Shown here: piece after piece, positions 11,220-23,477 of the stretch
How the letters are laid out: each line of letters begins with the position of its first letter
Position numbering within the stretch: position 1 is the stretch's first letter
NCBI GenBank assembly: GCA_036345935.2
Contig: JADWOT020000009.1
Location: forward strand, 8,947,381 to 9,011,380
Origin: Taenia hydatigena
Taxonomy: Eukaryota; Platyhelminthes; Cestoda; Cyclophyllidea; Taeniidae
Length of the DNA stretch: 64,000 nucleotides
Direction: 5' to 3'
Position numbers and translations under genes: made by a program
The notes under the pieces: model-generated
Told to the model about the DNA's origin: nothing
Databases searched by the model: none
The model's input: only the letters and a program-made list of their open reading frames with translations

Positions 11220-11968
11220 ATGGTGAAGGCTGGCGATGTTTGTTCGGTGTTTCATTATTCCCCTTATAGTTGCCGATTTACAACAGTCTTATCGATGAAA
11301 ACAAGGAGTACGTCCTCGAGGCCAAGCCTGATTCCAAATTGAGGAGATCCTTATATGGCGTTATTACACCAACTCGTCAATCTATTATGCATTGGTACGG
11401 AAAAACTGAAGTATGAGAGTTGATCTTTTCTATTACCTTAGACAAATGCGCAAAAGTCGGCCAGATTCGTAGTTGAAAATTCGATGGGTTTGTCTTTTTT
11501 TATTTTATGTTACATCTGTCGCAGCCATCTGTAAACATGTGCGCGAGGATCCAGTTGTTCTTGCCCGAGCGGGCTTCATTATGGTATGCGGTCTGGGCGG
11601 TGTTGTTCTTGGAAGTAGAGGTAAATTGCATTCCATTATCTATTAAATTGGTAGGGGTTTTGCGTCAAATTGCTTATGGTTGTCTTGGTGTGGGTGTTGG
11701 GACAGTTATGTGTTACCCTTCCGGTTCACTTAAGGCTGTGGACTATGCTTGGGATTCTACTACAAGCAAGTTGATTGAGACGTCAGAGGTGATAAAACGG
11801 AAATCGAAACGTAAATGGTTTTCTATCAATGGTGCTTTTATATTATTTGTTGTTCACCATCTGGATTCATTGAGAATTATTCGAGTGCTTGTTCATTATT
11901 TAGGACAGCTTACTGTTTCTCCAGGGGAATCCTTAATTTACACGCTTTTCCATTTTTAGGTTGAATGA
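11220..11968 (+). CDS. MICOS complex subunit, apolipoprotein O family (MIC26/MIC27-like)
   Basis: Six coding exons join in phase: 11220-11237, 11270-11410, 11442-11487, 11525-11620, 11655-11788 and 11960-11968 (stop TGA), 147 residues in all. The first three introns are 32, 31 and 37 nt. The N-terminal part (GDLPIYNSLIDENKEYV) matches the APOO/APOOL segment ELSLYSVPEGQSKYVEE. Then comes REDPVVLARAGFIMVCGLGG, an inner-membrane helix like PRLGVIGFAGLIGLLLARG, and a second helix, AYGCLGVGVGTVMCYP, equivalent to GFMGLAASLYYPQQ. MICOS organises crista junctions of the mitochondrial inner membrane. An acceptor-like CCTCAG sits 5 nt before the ATG, so an upstream exon with a targeting sequence may exist. 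The last 3-codon exon is less certain, because the frame also stays open after 11788. Confidence 0.82.
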
Positions 11969-12897
11969 CAGCCGCGAAATCTCATCCCATAACCCTTTGT
12001 AGATTACTATGTAATTACGTGAATCGCGTAATCTAAAACAACTTAGTACTCTCTCCGTTTTCTTTTTAGTAGCTCTAATAGGGTAGTGTTAGTAAAACAT
12101 TTTTTCGATTTTGCGGTTGCAACATTTGAAATGCACAACGCAAAATTCGCTTACCTTAGTATTTTGTCACATCGTTTGCCTGAATAGACAAGACGTAAAT
12201 GCTGATATGCTTTCAATAGAAGGGTCGTTTCGCGTGATTGTGCCACAAGTGTGTTTTCGGTTGTGAACTTGAGGTAGATCGCGTTGGCACCGTGTCGCCG
12301 TTGGCGATGGTAGCTTGTCGAGGTTTGCGGCCAAAGCGGTCTTCGGGTTTCTTATTACTTGCCTCGGGGTGGGGTGCCGCAGTTCCGGTGTGGCGGTCGT
12401 GGCATTCGGGGCCTTGTGGGCGCAGTGCGCTGACCTCGTCATGGACGGGCGACGGGTGTAGGTCATGGGGGTCCGCCTCGTCACAGCGAGTACCAAGAAG
12501 TGGGGCGGGCGGGGATGCTCACGGAGCACCAGGAGGGGGGGTGCTGCTGTGACTGAGGTTCCGTCCAGCTCAGCTTTGACTCGCTTTCTCCAAGTAATTA
12601 ATACAGGTGCTTAAATATGGCCCTACAAATAATTCAGCCTAGCGGTAGAATGTGAATTCTGATTTTCCGCAAAATCAGTGGGCTGGCGACATAAGATGAT
12701 GGCCTTTAAAATAAAGCAATGCCTAAACTTTTATTTATAAAATTAAAATATAAATGCTATAGTTGTGCCTGGCCTTTATTTGATTGACAAATCCTTTTTA
12801 AACTTGGCTAATAGTGCACTGTTTTAGTGGACTTCCCTGCTGCCCGTTTGTATAAATTTAGTTTCTAGGGCTTACCTGGCTTTTGTTATCAAAAGTG
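11969..12897. other. Intergenic spacer with GC-rich island upstream of atlastin
   Basis: The stretch about 12240-12545 is strikingly GC- and CpG-rich against AT-rich surroundings. Long open frames cross it on both strands, but none shows family motifs or splice-consistent neighbours, so they look like by-products of base composition. It may be part of the atlastin promoter or a repeat; neither can be shown here. Confidence 0.5.
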
Positions 12898-15800
12898 ATG
12901 GCATATAAAGGTGGCAAGCCGATCCAAATTGTCGTTGCCAACGGAGGCGATAAAGAAAATTCAATTGAACTTGTCGAAAGTGCTCTCTCTAAGATTCTGA
13001 TGGAACCGGCTACAAGAAACAGGAAGGTCGTTGTTGTGTCTGTTGTGGGTACATTTCGTAAGGGAAAATCCTTTCTTTTGGATTTTTTCCTACGGTACAT
13101 GTATTCTAAGGACAAAAGCAATTGGTTGGGCAACCCGCAGGAGCCGTTGACAGGATTTCACTGGCGTGGTGGTGCCGATCGCGACACCACTGGCATTCAC
13201 ATATGGAATGAACCTTTTCTTGTCAAACTTTCCTCCGGTGAAGAAGTTGCTGTACTTTTCCTCGATACACAGGGCTCATTTGATTGTAGAGCTAACATGA
13301 AGCAGTCGGCTACTATCTTCGCACTCAGTACCATGCTAAGCAGCAAAGAGATCTTCAACGTTAAGGATAACCTGCAAGAGGATTATCTGCAACACCTACA
13401 GTTCTTTACTGAATATGGGAGAATAGCTCTTGAAGCTGGATATGCTCACACTCCCTTCCAGGTATAAATTTATCATTTTGACTTTTTAGCTAGTGCTAAA
13501 ATTTGGACAATTATTTATCACTACTGTAATGTGAATGCTCTTATGCAAATATTTTAGCATCTTGAATTCCTTGTTCGTGATTGGGCATTTGCTTATGAAC
13601 ATCCTTATGGCAGCAAAGGGGGAATGGATCTTCTTAATAAACGCCTCGAAGTACGTTGTTATGTAAATGCGATATCTTTAATCGAAGTACATTTTTTTAG
13701 ATTTACAGTACGCATTTTAACGGAAGGGACTGTTTTTCAGGTGGCTGACTTAGTTTGTAGCATAAACTCTTTTTCCATATTCTTCACCAACTTTTCCCCG
13801 TCTTGTTACCGCATGTGCTACTAATTGTCCAATTAAAAGTGTAAATGTTTCAGACAAAGTTAAACTGTTGGATTGGTCACATCCATTTTCTCCCATTGGA
13901 GGTCATCTCTTGAGGAGTTTTAATGCCAAGTGCAAGTCTGTGGATCTTTCCAGGCTTTGGTCTTGTTCCTTTCCATTCATTTTTTTGCGCCATATTATTT
14001 CTGTTGCTATAGTATTCCACGTAACTTTAACATCTTCCTGCTTATTGTTTTATCCTAGTGTGGCGTTACCTGTGTTGCATTGCTGAACTAATTTTTAAGG
14101 TTTATTGGTATACTTAACATTCGTCTTCACCGTAAATTACACATACTTCAGTATTTTGGACATGGTTTATAAATTCGATCGGGCCCAGTCATGGTGAGTA
14201 TCCATTCCGATTTTCTTCCTTCCATTAATTAAGTGAACAATCTGCGTCGGCAGTGTTTGCATACACTAGATCCACATTAGCACATGATCATCGAAATTGC
14301 GCTAACAAGATTAAATTGACTATAAGGATGATCTTGACTGTTGCCTTCGAGCTATGCAGTTACCTTTTAGTGTGCACCAGCATAAGTCGAGATCGCTATC
14401 GAACCATGATTACAAAGGCACACTAAGGCAGAATCCTCACTTGGTCTAGCTACCTAATCCATAGCATAATCATTCTTCATTTTTAACTTTTTTGCATGTA
14501 ATTTTTAGTGATTTCGTAATAACTCCCCTTTGAGTTTTATTACCGGCTTATTCACCTTTTTGTAGCCTATGCTTGTGTTGCTTGCTCTGATAGGTTGATG
14601 ATGATATGCCAAAGGAAAATATATCACTACGTTCACACATAAAGTCGTGCTTCTCCGACCTCCAATGCTACCTGATGCCGCATCCTGGACTAACCGTGGC
14701 TAATAGCCCCACTTTTAATGGTCGTCTCGCTGACATTGATCCAACTTTTGTAAAGCAGCTGCAGGATTATGTTCCTCATATCCTCTCGCCCTTGAATCTC
14801 ACCGTAAAGAGTATCAACGGGCAAGCCGTAACGTGTTGTGAGCTTATGGAGTACTTTCGAGCTTACGTGAAGATCTTTCAAAGTGGTGAATTGCCTCAAC
14901 CGGTTTCCATGTACGCTGCAACCGCTGAGGTAAACAATCTGAATGCCTGCAATCGGAGTCGTAGTCTCTATGTACAGGAAATGAATATGGTGAGTTTTCT
15001 GTTTTTGAACGCCTTTCTTACTGATGTCGTGTGAGACCACGAATTTGAGAGCAAAGCCATGGTACTTTCAAATGCATGATGAAATGCGTGCTTTTGCCAG
15101 TGCATGCAAAGGTTGGCGTTTTGGTCGGAAGGCCATTGGGTCTGGTTTGTTTGAGTCTAGACGCACGCCACAGCACTCACACCCTTTCATGTGCTAGGAT
15201 AGAAATCGTGCCTGCGAGCTATTAATACAGAAAGAAAATGGTGAAAAGCATCCACAAAAAAGTCGATTCGGCTCAAAAAAACAGAGTATTAAATCAACTC
15301 TTGTACTTGAAAATTATTAAAGGCGGACAGACGTATTTATTGTCAGAAACGCCGGGAGACAAAGCATGTGAGAGGCTCTTTTACCAGCGTGTAATTATTT
15401 GCTACCTAGGTTCCTATTCCCTAATTCAATGTATAGTCTGTGTTTATTTGTCTGTACTTTCGAGTAACCGAAAAAAATTTCTTAAGGAGGTATTGCAAAA
15501 AATATCATCTGCATTCCCAGAGGAAATAGGAATTGTATTGAAAGTGTAAAACAATCTAGCTACGTGCCTGTACCGTGTCATCATTGGCATAATTTGTTTT
15601 AGCTTCTAAGTTTTTATTTAGACCTAGGAATAGCAGACTTAGGTTTATATCCTCCTAACCTAACAGCGTTAGCTTTTAAAAAGAACATTTAATGCTTTTA
15701 CCGAATTTTGCACATTTGACGCAACTGAGGAAGGAAAGATGAAGTATATTGCCATCTGTGCAAATATACATCCACCGCACTTCTCTCTTGGCTTCCTACC

Positions 15801-16552
15801 CTCGACATTTTAAAAGTGCAATTTCTTAGGTCCATCAAAGACAACTGCAGTGATGCTAAGATCCCTACCATTCTGCCTCTAGATTTTGCACACGCTCATC
15901 AAAAGAAAACATGAATAAATTCCATTCCGATATGAAAATGCTATTACTTAGGTTTGTGGACCTCGCCGACCCTTTGTGTCATCTCGAGTTATCGAAGAAG
16001 CTCATCAGCGTTGCCAGGACATGGCGCTGAAGGCGTTTAGAAAGACGCCGAAAATGGGTGGTGAGGATTTAGCCGAAAACTTCGAGAAGAAGCTGGTGCA
16101 GGAGATCGACGAACTCTACAACAACTACAAGATGTCAAATCAAAACAAGAATACGATCGAGGTTGTTCATTCCTTTCTTTTGAAATTAAGTATTTTGTGC
16201 AATACCATACTCTGCGTACATAGAAAAAAATTGTTCTGATCAGTTTCAATACGAACAGCTGCTCAACTCCAACTCTCCATTTTATCCTGCATTTTAGCAC
16301 TTTAAGACTCCCATGGTCCTCTTGATCGGCATTTTCATCTTTTACGTGGTAACTGGCTTTCTGGATGCAGTCGGCCTTTCAATGGTCTCCAATGTTCTAG
16401 TCTTCCCCTTCTGGTCGCTGCTCATCGCTCTGGGCACGTGGATTTTCGTCCGATGCACCGGCAGTGGCCCCGAAGTCGGTGAACAAATTGATCGCGTCGC
16501 ACAAGGGATCATCGATAATGTAAAGTCGATCTGGCGGTTGCTATTCTCTTGA
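12898..16552 (+). CDS. ATL: Atlastin GTPase (ER membrane fusion)
   Basis: Five exons, all phase 0: 12898-13461, 13558-13650, 14594-14989, 15952-16161 and 16298-16552, encoding 505 residues. Dynamin-superfamily GTPase motifs are intact: P-loop GTFRKGKS (51-58), RDTTG in switch 1 (95-99), DTQG (123-126) and the guanine-binding RD motif in LVRDW (about 193-197). Conserved blocks [13 protein letters not shown] and [12 protein letters not shown] follow human atlastins. The three-helix middle domain (PHPGLTVA... [17 protein letters not shown]) leads to a hairpin of two membrane segments (about 427-472) and a short amphipathic tail ending in IWRLLFS. Atlastins tether and fuse ER tubules. The N-terminal extension present in human ATL1 is absent: ATG 12898 is the first in-frame ATG after a stop at 12859. 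An acceptor-like CTAG at 12865-12868 could add a small upstream exon. Confidence 0.95.
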
Positions 16553-19500
16553 TAATCTTCACATCGAATAGGATGCTCGTAACAAGCAGAAGGTGGTCTC
16601 AAGCGGTTTTTTAATTCGGTCATAACCAAAATTGCATTTAAGCACGAGGAACTCACATCAGTAAAAGTTTCCTTAAAGGGTTTCTGAGGCGACAATTCCC
16701 TCCACCACGTTCATTAACCTTGCGTCGAATGTGTACTGATCTCTTGGGTAGTTGGAATGTAAACAAAGCCATGTCTCAAATTGTATTCTGTTAGAGGTGG
16801 TTCATACTCGATGTGGGTTGCGTCTATTTGTCCATCAATATTGAATGTGCGTCACATCCTTTTGACTCCTCTGATAGTGCTCGCACACTTAAGCTGAGTG
16901 TAATCGCCACGTTGTATCTCTACCATTGGGCAAGTTTTGCTTTTTAAATTAAATGCGCTTTATTTCTTGAAGTATGCAAAGTTAAATTCTCGCTGTCCAA
17001 ATACCAGGCTTGCGCTTGCTGCATTGAGGGGCGTTAACTTGCTGTCCACGTTCACCTAATTGAACGATTTAGGTATTTATGCTGACCATATCTGCTTTGC
17101 TGGCTAAAATAAGCGGCCACGTCCACAAATGATTATTCTGTAATCACCGGAAATGGCAATTGGGGCCTCGGTGCACTGCCATCCTGTGCAGTAATTAGTG
17201 GAAAGTGTATCGAGATACTAAACCGACAAAGCTACAGCTACCCTTGGTAAAAAAAGGTTTCGGCCATTTTGGCCTTGCTGTTTGACGAATTCCAATTATT
17301 CCTTTTGAAATGTGGGAACACACATATTTAGTTCCAACTTTTTCCCATCAGGATGTATAGTGGCTTCTCACTATCACTACCATTGCGAGCACTTTGTTTT
17401 CGACTTCCAGGTTTTTGTTCCCACTGTTGCGCAAGTTGGTCAAAAAGTGGTCGAGAAAACCATGGGTGTTTCGCCCCAGATGTGACCTTCGTCCGGCCGA
17501 CCTCTAGCGCGCTTTTTTGTCCTACTTTTCTTAAGCTCATACAGCGTGCCTGGAATACTGTCGAAGTGAAAGGTCAATGCTCCCCCCTCTGGACCGTCTT
17601 CGCTCCTTCTACTCCTTACTCTTGACTCTTCTCGCTTGTAAAAATGTTCATTTCGTCGTTCTTTCTTCCAACAATCTCCGATTTCCAATCCAACATGGAC
17701 TTGTATATTACCACGTCAAATTCTGTATGGCACAAATAACTGGCCTTGTTGTTCATTTATATTGTCTGACCAATAGCAAAAGGAATTGCAATTTATGGTT
17801 TAAGGATGCTTTAATCGTGGAAATGTGGTTGATGTGAAGGGTGGTTTCGATCGGTGATGCTAAAAAATCCCACACATTGGAACCAAACTGTCCTTGAATA
17901 TGAAGTTATGGTCGGGTCTTGCTGCCCACGGTCATCAGATGTGTGGGGCAAAAAGTGGGTTTACCACATCAGTAGTTACTGTGTTTTCAGTCTTGCTATT
18001 ATCACACTTTTCTTCCGAGGTCCGCGAATTTTGTTGCAATCTTGGCTAGCATAAGCTTTCTAGCCATGAAGGTCCCAGAGGCGTTGCTTTTGTTGTCATA
18101 TATGCTGAGATGTGAGAATTCCCGTTTGACAGTGTTCCAGCTTAGAGCTGATTTAAGCCATATTTTTTGACAAATTTCAAGTTTATGGGGAAGGTCGTCA
18201 AGTGTGAAGGCAGACGATGGGTCGACTAAAGGTCCACAGCGCATTTGGTCAAATTTGAATTGCACAGCCCTTTAGTACGGTTCTACGTAGCCATAATGGA
18301 TTCACTTCCTTAACGAACTCACTAAAGAGGTGCGCTTGGACGCATTTTCCCTTTCAATCTGTCTTACACCCGAATTGGAACAACTTTTTCAGAATAGGTA
18401 AGTTCAACTCACCAAAGTGGCTTGCTTAGCAAAGTTACTTCTCTCTTTGAGCCAAATTCAAAAGTTATCACACATGAATAACAGAGTTGTCAACCATAAA
18501 CCACAACATCTTGTAGGAGCACAAAAGGGTCGATCAACTGATCGCAACGGTACCACTTGCAGCAGCTAGTTTGGCAAGGCTTTGCGGGTTGTAATGTATT
18601 CAGCACTGCACACACACTTGTCCGTGAGGCGGTTCCTTTTCGCCGTGTCAGGGCATGCATGCACTGCTTAAGCGCCTCCGTGTAACATGGCTGTTAAATT
18701 AAAATGTTGTCACTCAAGTCAACTCGTAGGAGTGACCACCTGTCAAGTGAGGAAGGGTACCTTGAGCCACAAAAAACACTTGTTGCCACTAATCTTGCGT
18801 TAGCAATCAAAGCAAAACATTTCAAAGATTAGTTTCTTTTAACAAAATGCATGAGGCATAAAAAGTACTCAGGAAAGACTTGTAATTTTAAATACGGTTA
18901 TAACTTTTTATGTAATTGTGCTCAAACTTACTGTAGCGGGGCGAAATTGTTTAAGTACTTCACAGCACTCAAAAATTTCCCTTTAGTTGTCAGTGTTGAG
19001 AAAACACTGCAAAAGAGTCGTCTGCTATACAAATGAGAAACTTCCAATTAAGAAGTTCAAGCCTAAAGTAGAGGAAAAATTAAGATATTGTAGTAGGCTT
19101 GGTATTTCTCTTTGCATTATGGCGAGTAGACGGGTTGGATGAAGACGTTTTAATGGGCTAGGTGTGCTCCGGATGTTTTCCTTCTTCAGAACTCGATACG
19201 AGTCTTGCGCAATCACGCATTACACCATAATGTCATTTGAAGCAGTTGAATTCCTCGGTTCGTGTGGGGAGCCCAATACTAAAGCGATTGTTGTCTTTTT
19301 GGTAGGGCCTGTTGATGGGATGCAAGGCGTGCGCTCATAGAATCTGTCGCCTCCAATGGATACTCATTTCAAACCAACCTTTCGTGCAAAGACAAAAGTT
19401 TTAAATCCCCTTACATGCTTTGACTGCCTTCGTTTATGTTGGAAGGAGGTGGATAGGCTGTAACAAATTGTTAGCAAAACAGCTGGAGGTAGCTTTAATT

Positions 19501-22169
19501 GCAATAAATTGTGACATCTCAGAGGCTGGTCGTTTGGGACAAAATAAATGACGCGGCCGTTAAAATGTGAACACTTAAACAGCATCCCATTACAAGGGTG
19601 CGTTTTGGGCGCAACATTATTGTAGTGTAAAATCTGAACGTTTTGCCTTCTGACCCCATTGGTGTTGCTAAGATTGATGGAGAAGATGCCTTTCTTTTTG
19701 GGGTCCATGAGAAAATCAAATTTAACATGGACGATGGGAAAGTACAAAGGCGTAGTTTTGGTTACACCATCTTCACTTGAATTGGTATGGTTTCACAAGT
19801 ACTGTGCTCCCCTCATCGAACATGCATTTTGTAAGAACAAAATTAATTGTTTGGTGGCTTCATGGATATGAAAGGAAGCTAAAAGTGCTAGTGATCCACA
19901 AATAGCGGACTGGGCAATTGTAGGTAGGACGACTTAAGTGGGCTTCAGTCGTTGGCCACCGCAATCATTTCCTCTGTCCAGTCATGAAACAGTCAAATAC
20001 ATCACTCAAAGCACGATGGTTAAGGAGGAACGAGGGTCAAAATAATCCCAGAAGAAAAGTTTTTTTATGCGAATCCTAAAGAGTACATCCATTTAAACCT
20101 TCCTTTGTAATAATCAATCTGTCTGAGTCGAAGCGATGACATTGGGTGCAAGGATCAAAATTTAAACAGAAAGCTGCCGAAATTCGTACTAAAGCTCGAC
20201 TTGAAATACCAACCAAATTGCATTTCTTGTATTAGTAATGGATGTTTTGCAGGCATACAACGCTAGGGTCGACAGAGATAAATTACCAAGTTCGCGGACA
20301 CCGTCGTAGAATCAGCGATTTTTTTTGTATTGCAAATGATTCTGAATAAACAGCTGTTTAATTTCAAATTGTCCTAAAAGCGTTTGCTATAATCTCCGAA
20401 TTCATATCGGTTGATTTAATAGTTTGCTTAGCTCTTGGCGGACCTAAGCCCAAGGTATATTCTACCCCAGTACTATGCCCCCTTCCGCCTTCAGGGAGGT
20501 CTCCGCCTCAGATTGTACCTCCAGGCGAAACATAAAACAATGTAAGAGAGTATCAAGAAGAAATGATAATCTTAAAAAATGATGTTTAGACTTTACCAGT
20601 AAGAAACGGCAAAATTTCTTTCTCCATTTCCATGGCCAGCTTTTCACAGGTTTATGGTTTATATTCTCTGATTGTCAGTGGACTACAAACACTTTAAACG
20701 GAGTTCTCAAGCCGAATGTTAAGTGGTTAATGGCTATAAGACGGTAGAAATGATGGCCTGAAAAGTTGTCAATAGTTGTGAACAACAATTTATTTTCACT
20801 GTTTTCCAAAACATGTATTTAATAAACTTTGCGGGTTTACACTGCGAGTGAATCAGAGCTTGCCCGTCACGAGCCGGCGCAATTTACGCCAATTGATTTG
20901 AAGGCAAAAAGTAATCCCTTGAATGAACTGTGGAGTGCGGATTTTGGAGGTGAGGAGAAAATGATGCCCTGAAGCACGCAGTGCCCTGAGGTTGGAAGAC
21001 ATTTTCTCAGCAAAGTTCTCACGCACAAGGGACAGGCAAATTTGGGTCTAACGATTGTTGTCGTGCAAACTTGACGCATCGCGAGGTTCAACTAAGGTGA
21101 GTTTTGCTGGTAGCCTACATCAAAGGGCCTAAGCATATGCTACAGACGATTTCGGAGACAGTAAACTCTAAAATGTCTGGAATGTTATCACCAACTTTTC
21201 CAAAAATTTATGGGGCGCTAAAGCTGTACTAAAGCAGTTTAAAAGCCCTGTCATCTGAAAAGGCGATAAATGCTTATTTACAGCAAGCGTTAAAGGTTAA
21301 GCTGCGTAGAATGCGCTGCTACCGTTTGAAAGGGACATAAAATTACTATTATGTGCCATAGGTGCGCTGATCACGTAGAAATGTCATGCTGATAGTAACA
21401 TTCAAGCGAAAATAAAAAATCCTTTGTAGTCACCTTTTAAAGGGTAAAACTTCCAGTGCTGTTAATGGAATGTGATCAGTAGCACAGGATACAGGAAGTT
21501 ATGCTGCCTACTGAAGTAGAGCAAATAAATATTTTTTTTCGGGAAGTGGAGAAAATGGTAGAATAAGAAAGGGTCAATGACTGCTTGAACACTCCCTCGA
21601 GCAAGCCGTATTGCCGGTAACGTAAGGCGATCCATCTTCAATCATGGATGCCAGGGTGTGAGGCAATTTATACTATGAAATCTGTTGTCTTGCGAACCAT
21701 TGAGATGATATTACGGCAGTAAGGATTGCGACAAACCAGCAAACGCGAGCCTTGCAGCATACCGAATCGTTTCACTCAGTAAAATTATTCATGCAAAAAC
21801 GGAGAGCAAATTAGAGGAATTATCGAACAGACTTTGCTCAAGAAAGTAATGCATGATCTTGCTTATTAAATAATACTCGGCCAATACTGTAGTATGACAC
21901 AACGAGTTCCCTCTGGAGATTACATATTTCTGTGCAAGTTCGGAAGAATAGTCTAACCCCAGCCAGCGGATCGATAGATGTTTGATTCCAATAAAATACA
22001 TGAATGAGTTAAGTAGTTTGTTTCGGAAAAGATGATGCATATTTAGTCAGGCTCTAGCGCCTAACTAGAACTATGCATGCGTGACCAAACAAGTACATCG
22101 CCTATAGAATATTTCATTTATTTCAACTAGTTACAATCTTAGCGAAGACTTGAAAGTATGCACTACATT
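16553..22169. other. Long gene-free interval
   Basis: About 5.6 kb in which I found no conserved coding block on either strand. Open frames of 60-130 codons occur (for example around 17350-17690 and 19360-19870), but they overlap on both strands, have no recognisable motifs and no coherent splice partners. No clear repeat copy was noticed until 22175. Confidence 0.55.
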
Positions 22170-22174
22170 ATATG

Positions 22175-22360
22175 TGTAGTACTTTGTTTGTTGGAACTAT
22201 CGGTTTCGGTCAAGGTCACAGAGGTGGCCGTACTGCCCTAGCTGCGTGGGCTGGCCTCCAGGCCATGCCAGTAGCCTATTTCGCTCTGTCCGTTGAATAT
22301 AAATAGTCTACCTCAGCATTCGGCCTTATTTTGCTTTCTAGGGAGCCTCGGGACGCTATA
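22175..22360 (+). mobile_element. Solo LTR with 5-bp target duplication
   Basis: This 186-bp copy begins TGTAGTACTTTGTTTG and ends GGGACGCTATA (consensus GCTACA). It is flanked by ATATG at 22170-22174 and ATATG at 22361-22365. TG...CA-type ends plus an exact 5-bp duplication are the signature of LTR integration rather than of a tRNA-derived SINE. Confidence 0.75.
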
Positions 22361-22399
22361 ATATGGATATACATTATGTGGATGCAACAAATGTAAAGG

Positions 22400-22495
22400 G
22401 AAATGAGATGCTGGCATGGCCATGAGACCAGCCTACGTGGCTAGGGCGATATGGCCACCTAGGTGACCCTGGCCAAAATCAACAGTCCAGGCAGG
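22400..22495 (-). repeat. LTR fragment, minus orientation
   Basis: AAAGGGAAATGAGATGCTGG, CATGGCCATGAGACCAGCC, GGCTAGGGCGATATGGCC and ACCTAGGTGACCCTGGCC follow the reverse-complement consensus. Both ends are missing. Confidence 0.6.
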
Positions 22496-22811
22496 TAACG
22501 TATTACAGTAGGGATCTAAATAATCACCGAAATTTATCGAATTCGGGTGCACGCAGCAGATACTCCGCATTAAAGCTCAAAAATAATTGCACATTTCACT
22601 TCATCTCCTGTTGGATCCCATTGCGCGTGATATATGTAAAGACTACTGTAGCGTCCCGAGGCTCCCTCGAAAGCAAGAGAAGGTAAGATATCTTATATAT
22701 ATATATTCAACGGGCACAGGGAAATAAGTCGCTGGCATGGCCCAGCGGCCAGCCTACGCAGCTCGAGCAAGGTGGCCACCCCCGTGAACCTGATCAAAAA
22801 ACTGGTAGTAC

Positions 22812-23192
22812 TGTAGTGCTTTGTTTGTTGGAACTACCGGTTTCGGTTAAGGTCACAGAGGTGGCCGTACTGCTCTAGCTGCGTGGGTTGACCTCCGGGT
22901 CATGCCAGTAGCCTATTTCGCTCTGTCCGTTGAATATAAACATTCCACCCTAGCTGTAGCGTCCCGAGGATCCCTTGAAGGCAAAAGAAGGCAGAATGCT
23001 AAGGTAAAATATATATATATATTCACCAGACAGAGGGAAGAAGACTGCTGGCATGGCCCGGAGGCCAGCCCACGCAGGTAGGGCAATACGGACACCTCTG
23101 TGACCTTGACAGAAACCGGCCGTTCTAACAAACAAAGTATTACACTGTCATTCTGCCTTATTTTGCCTTCGAGGGAGCCTCGGGACGCTACA
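22812..23192 (+). mobile_element. Middle LTR of the nested set
   Basis: A plus-oriented copy starts TGTAGTGCTTTGTTTGTTGG at 22812, breaks at 22954 and resumes at 23145 to end GGGACGCTACA at 23192. Flanks are AGTAC (22807-22811) and AGTGC (23193-23197), 4 of 5 matching. Confidence 0.72.
22955..23144 (-). mobile_element. Innermost LTR of the nested set
   Basis: An uninterrupted 190-bp copy in minus orientation, TGTAGCGTCCCGAGGATCCC to AACAAAGTATTACA, sits inside the plus-oriented LTR between GAATATAAACATTCCACC and TTCTGCCTTATTTTGCC. Its flanks CTAGC and CTGTC match at only 3 of 5 positions, so the duplication is diverged or the ends are off by a base. Confidence 0.7.
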
Positions 23193-23477
23193 AGTGCAGA
23201 CAAACAAAACTCTACAACTACAAATGAAATTATATTTAAGTATGCCATTAAGCTCATGACTAGTGCCCACAACATTTAAAGCATTTGATTGTTGTACTTT
23301 TAATTAACATACCTAGCAGCAACATTTAGCCTTCGAAAAAATTTATGTGCAGAATTAACCAAAGGCCATTTATCAGAGTTTTTGACCTAAGCAGAAACAA
23401 TCTTCTGTCGGCTTGTTTATAATTTTGATTCGATTTTTCACGCAACCAAATAAACCAATTAAGTAGGGGTTAGGCTG

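Larger units (their letters stand above)
22647..23216 (-). mobile_element. Outer LTR of a three-level nested insertion
   Basis: The outer copy (minus orientation) starts TGTAGCGTCCCGAGG at 22647, is interrupted at 22811, resumes at 23193 and ends TCTACA at 23216. It is flanked by ACTAC (22642-22646 and 23217-23221), an exact 5-bp duplication. Within it lies a second LTR, and within that a third. Confidence 0.75.

Noticed and set aside
12167..12552. Overlapping 100-120-codon frames on both strands in the GC-rich island
   Set aside because: Open frames on both strands arise from few stop codons in GC-rich DNA. There are no motifs and no splice partners.
17440..17688. 82-codon minus-strand frame with basic residues
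   Set aside because: No recognisable family, overlapped by plus-strand frames, no coherent splice neighbours.
22175..22360. Interpretation of the 186-bp repeats as a DNA-transposon MITE because of TGTAGC/GCTACA ends
   Set aside because: The inverted match is only about 6 bp, duplications are 5 bp, and some copies are followed by a primer-site-like sequence. All fit LTRs better.
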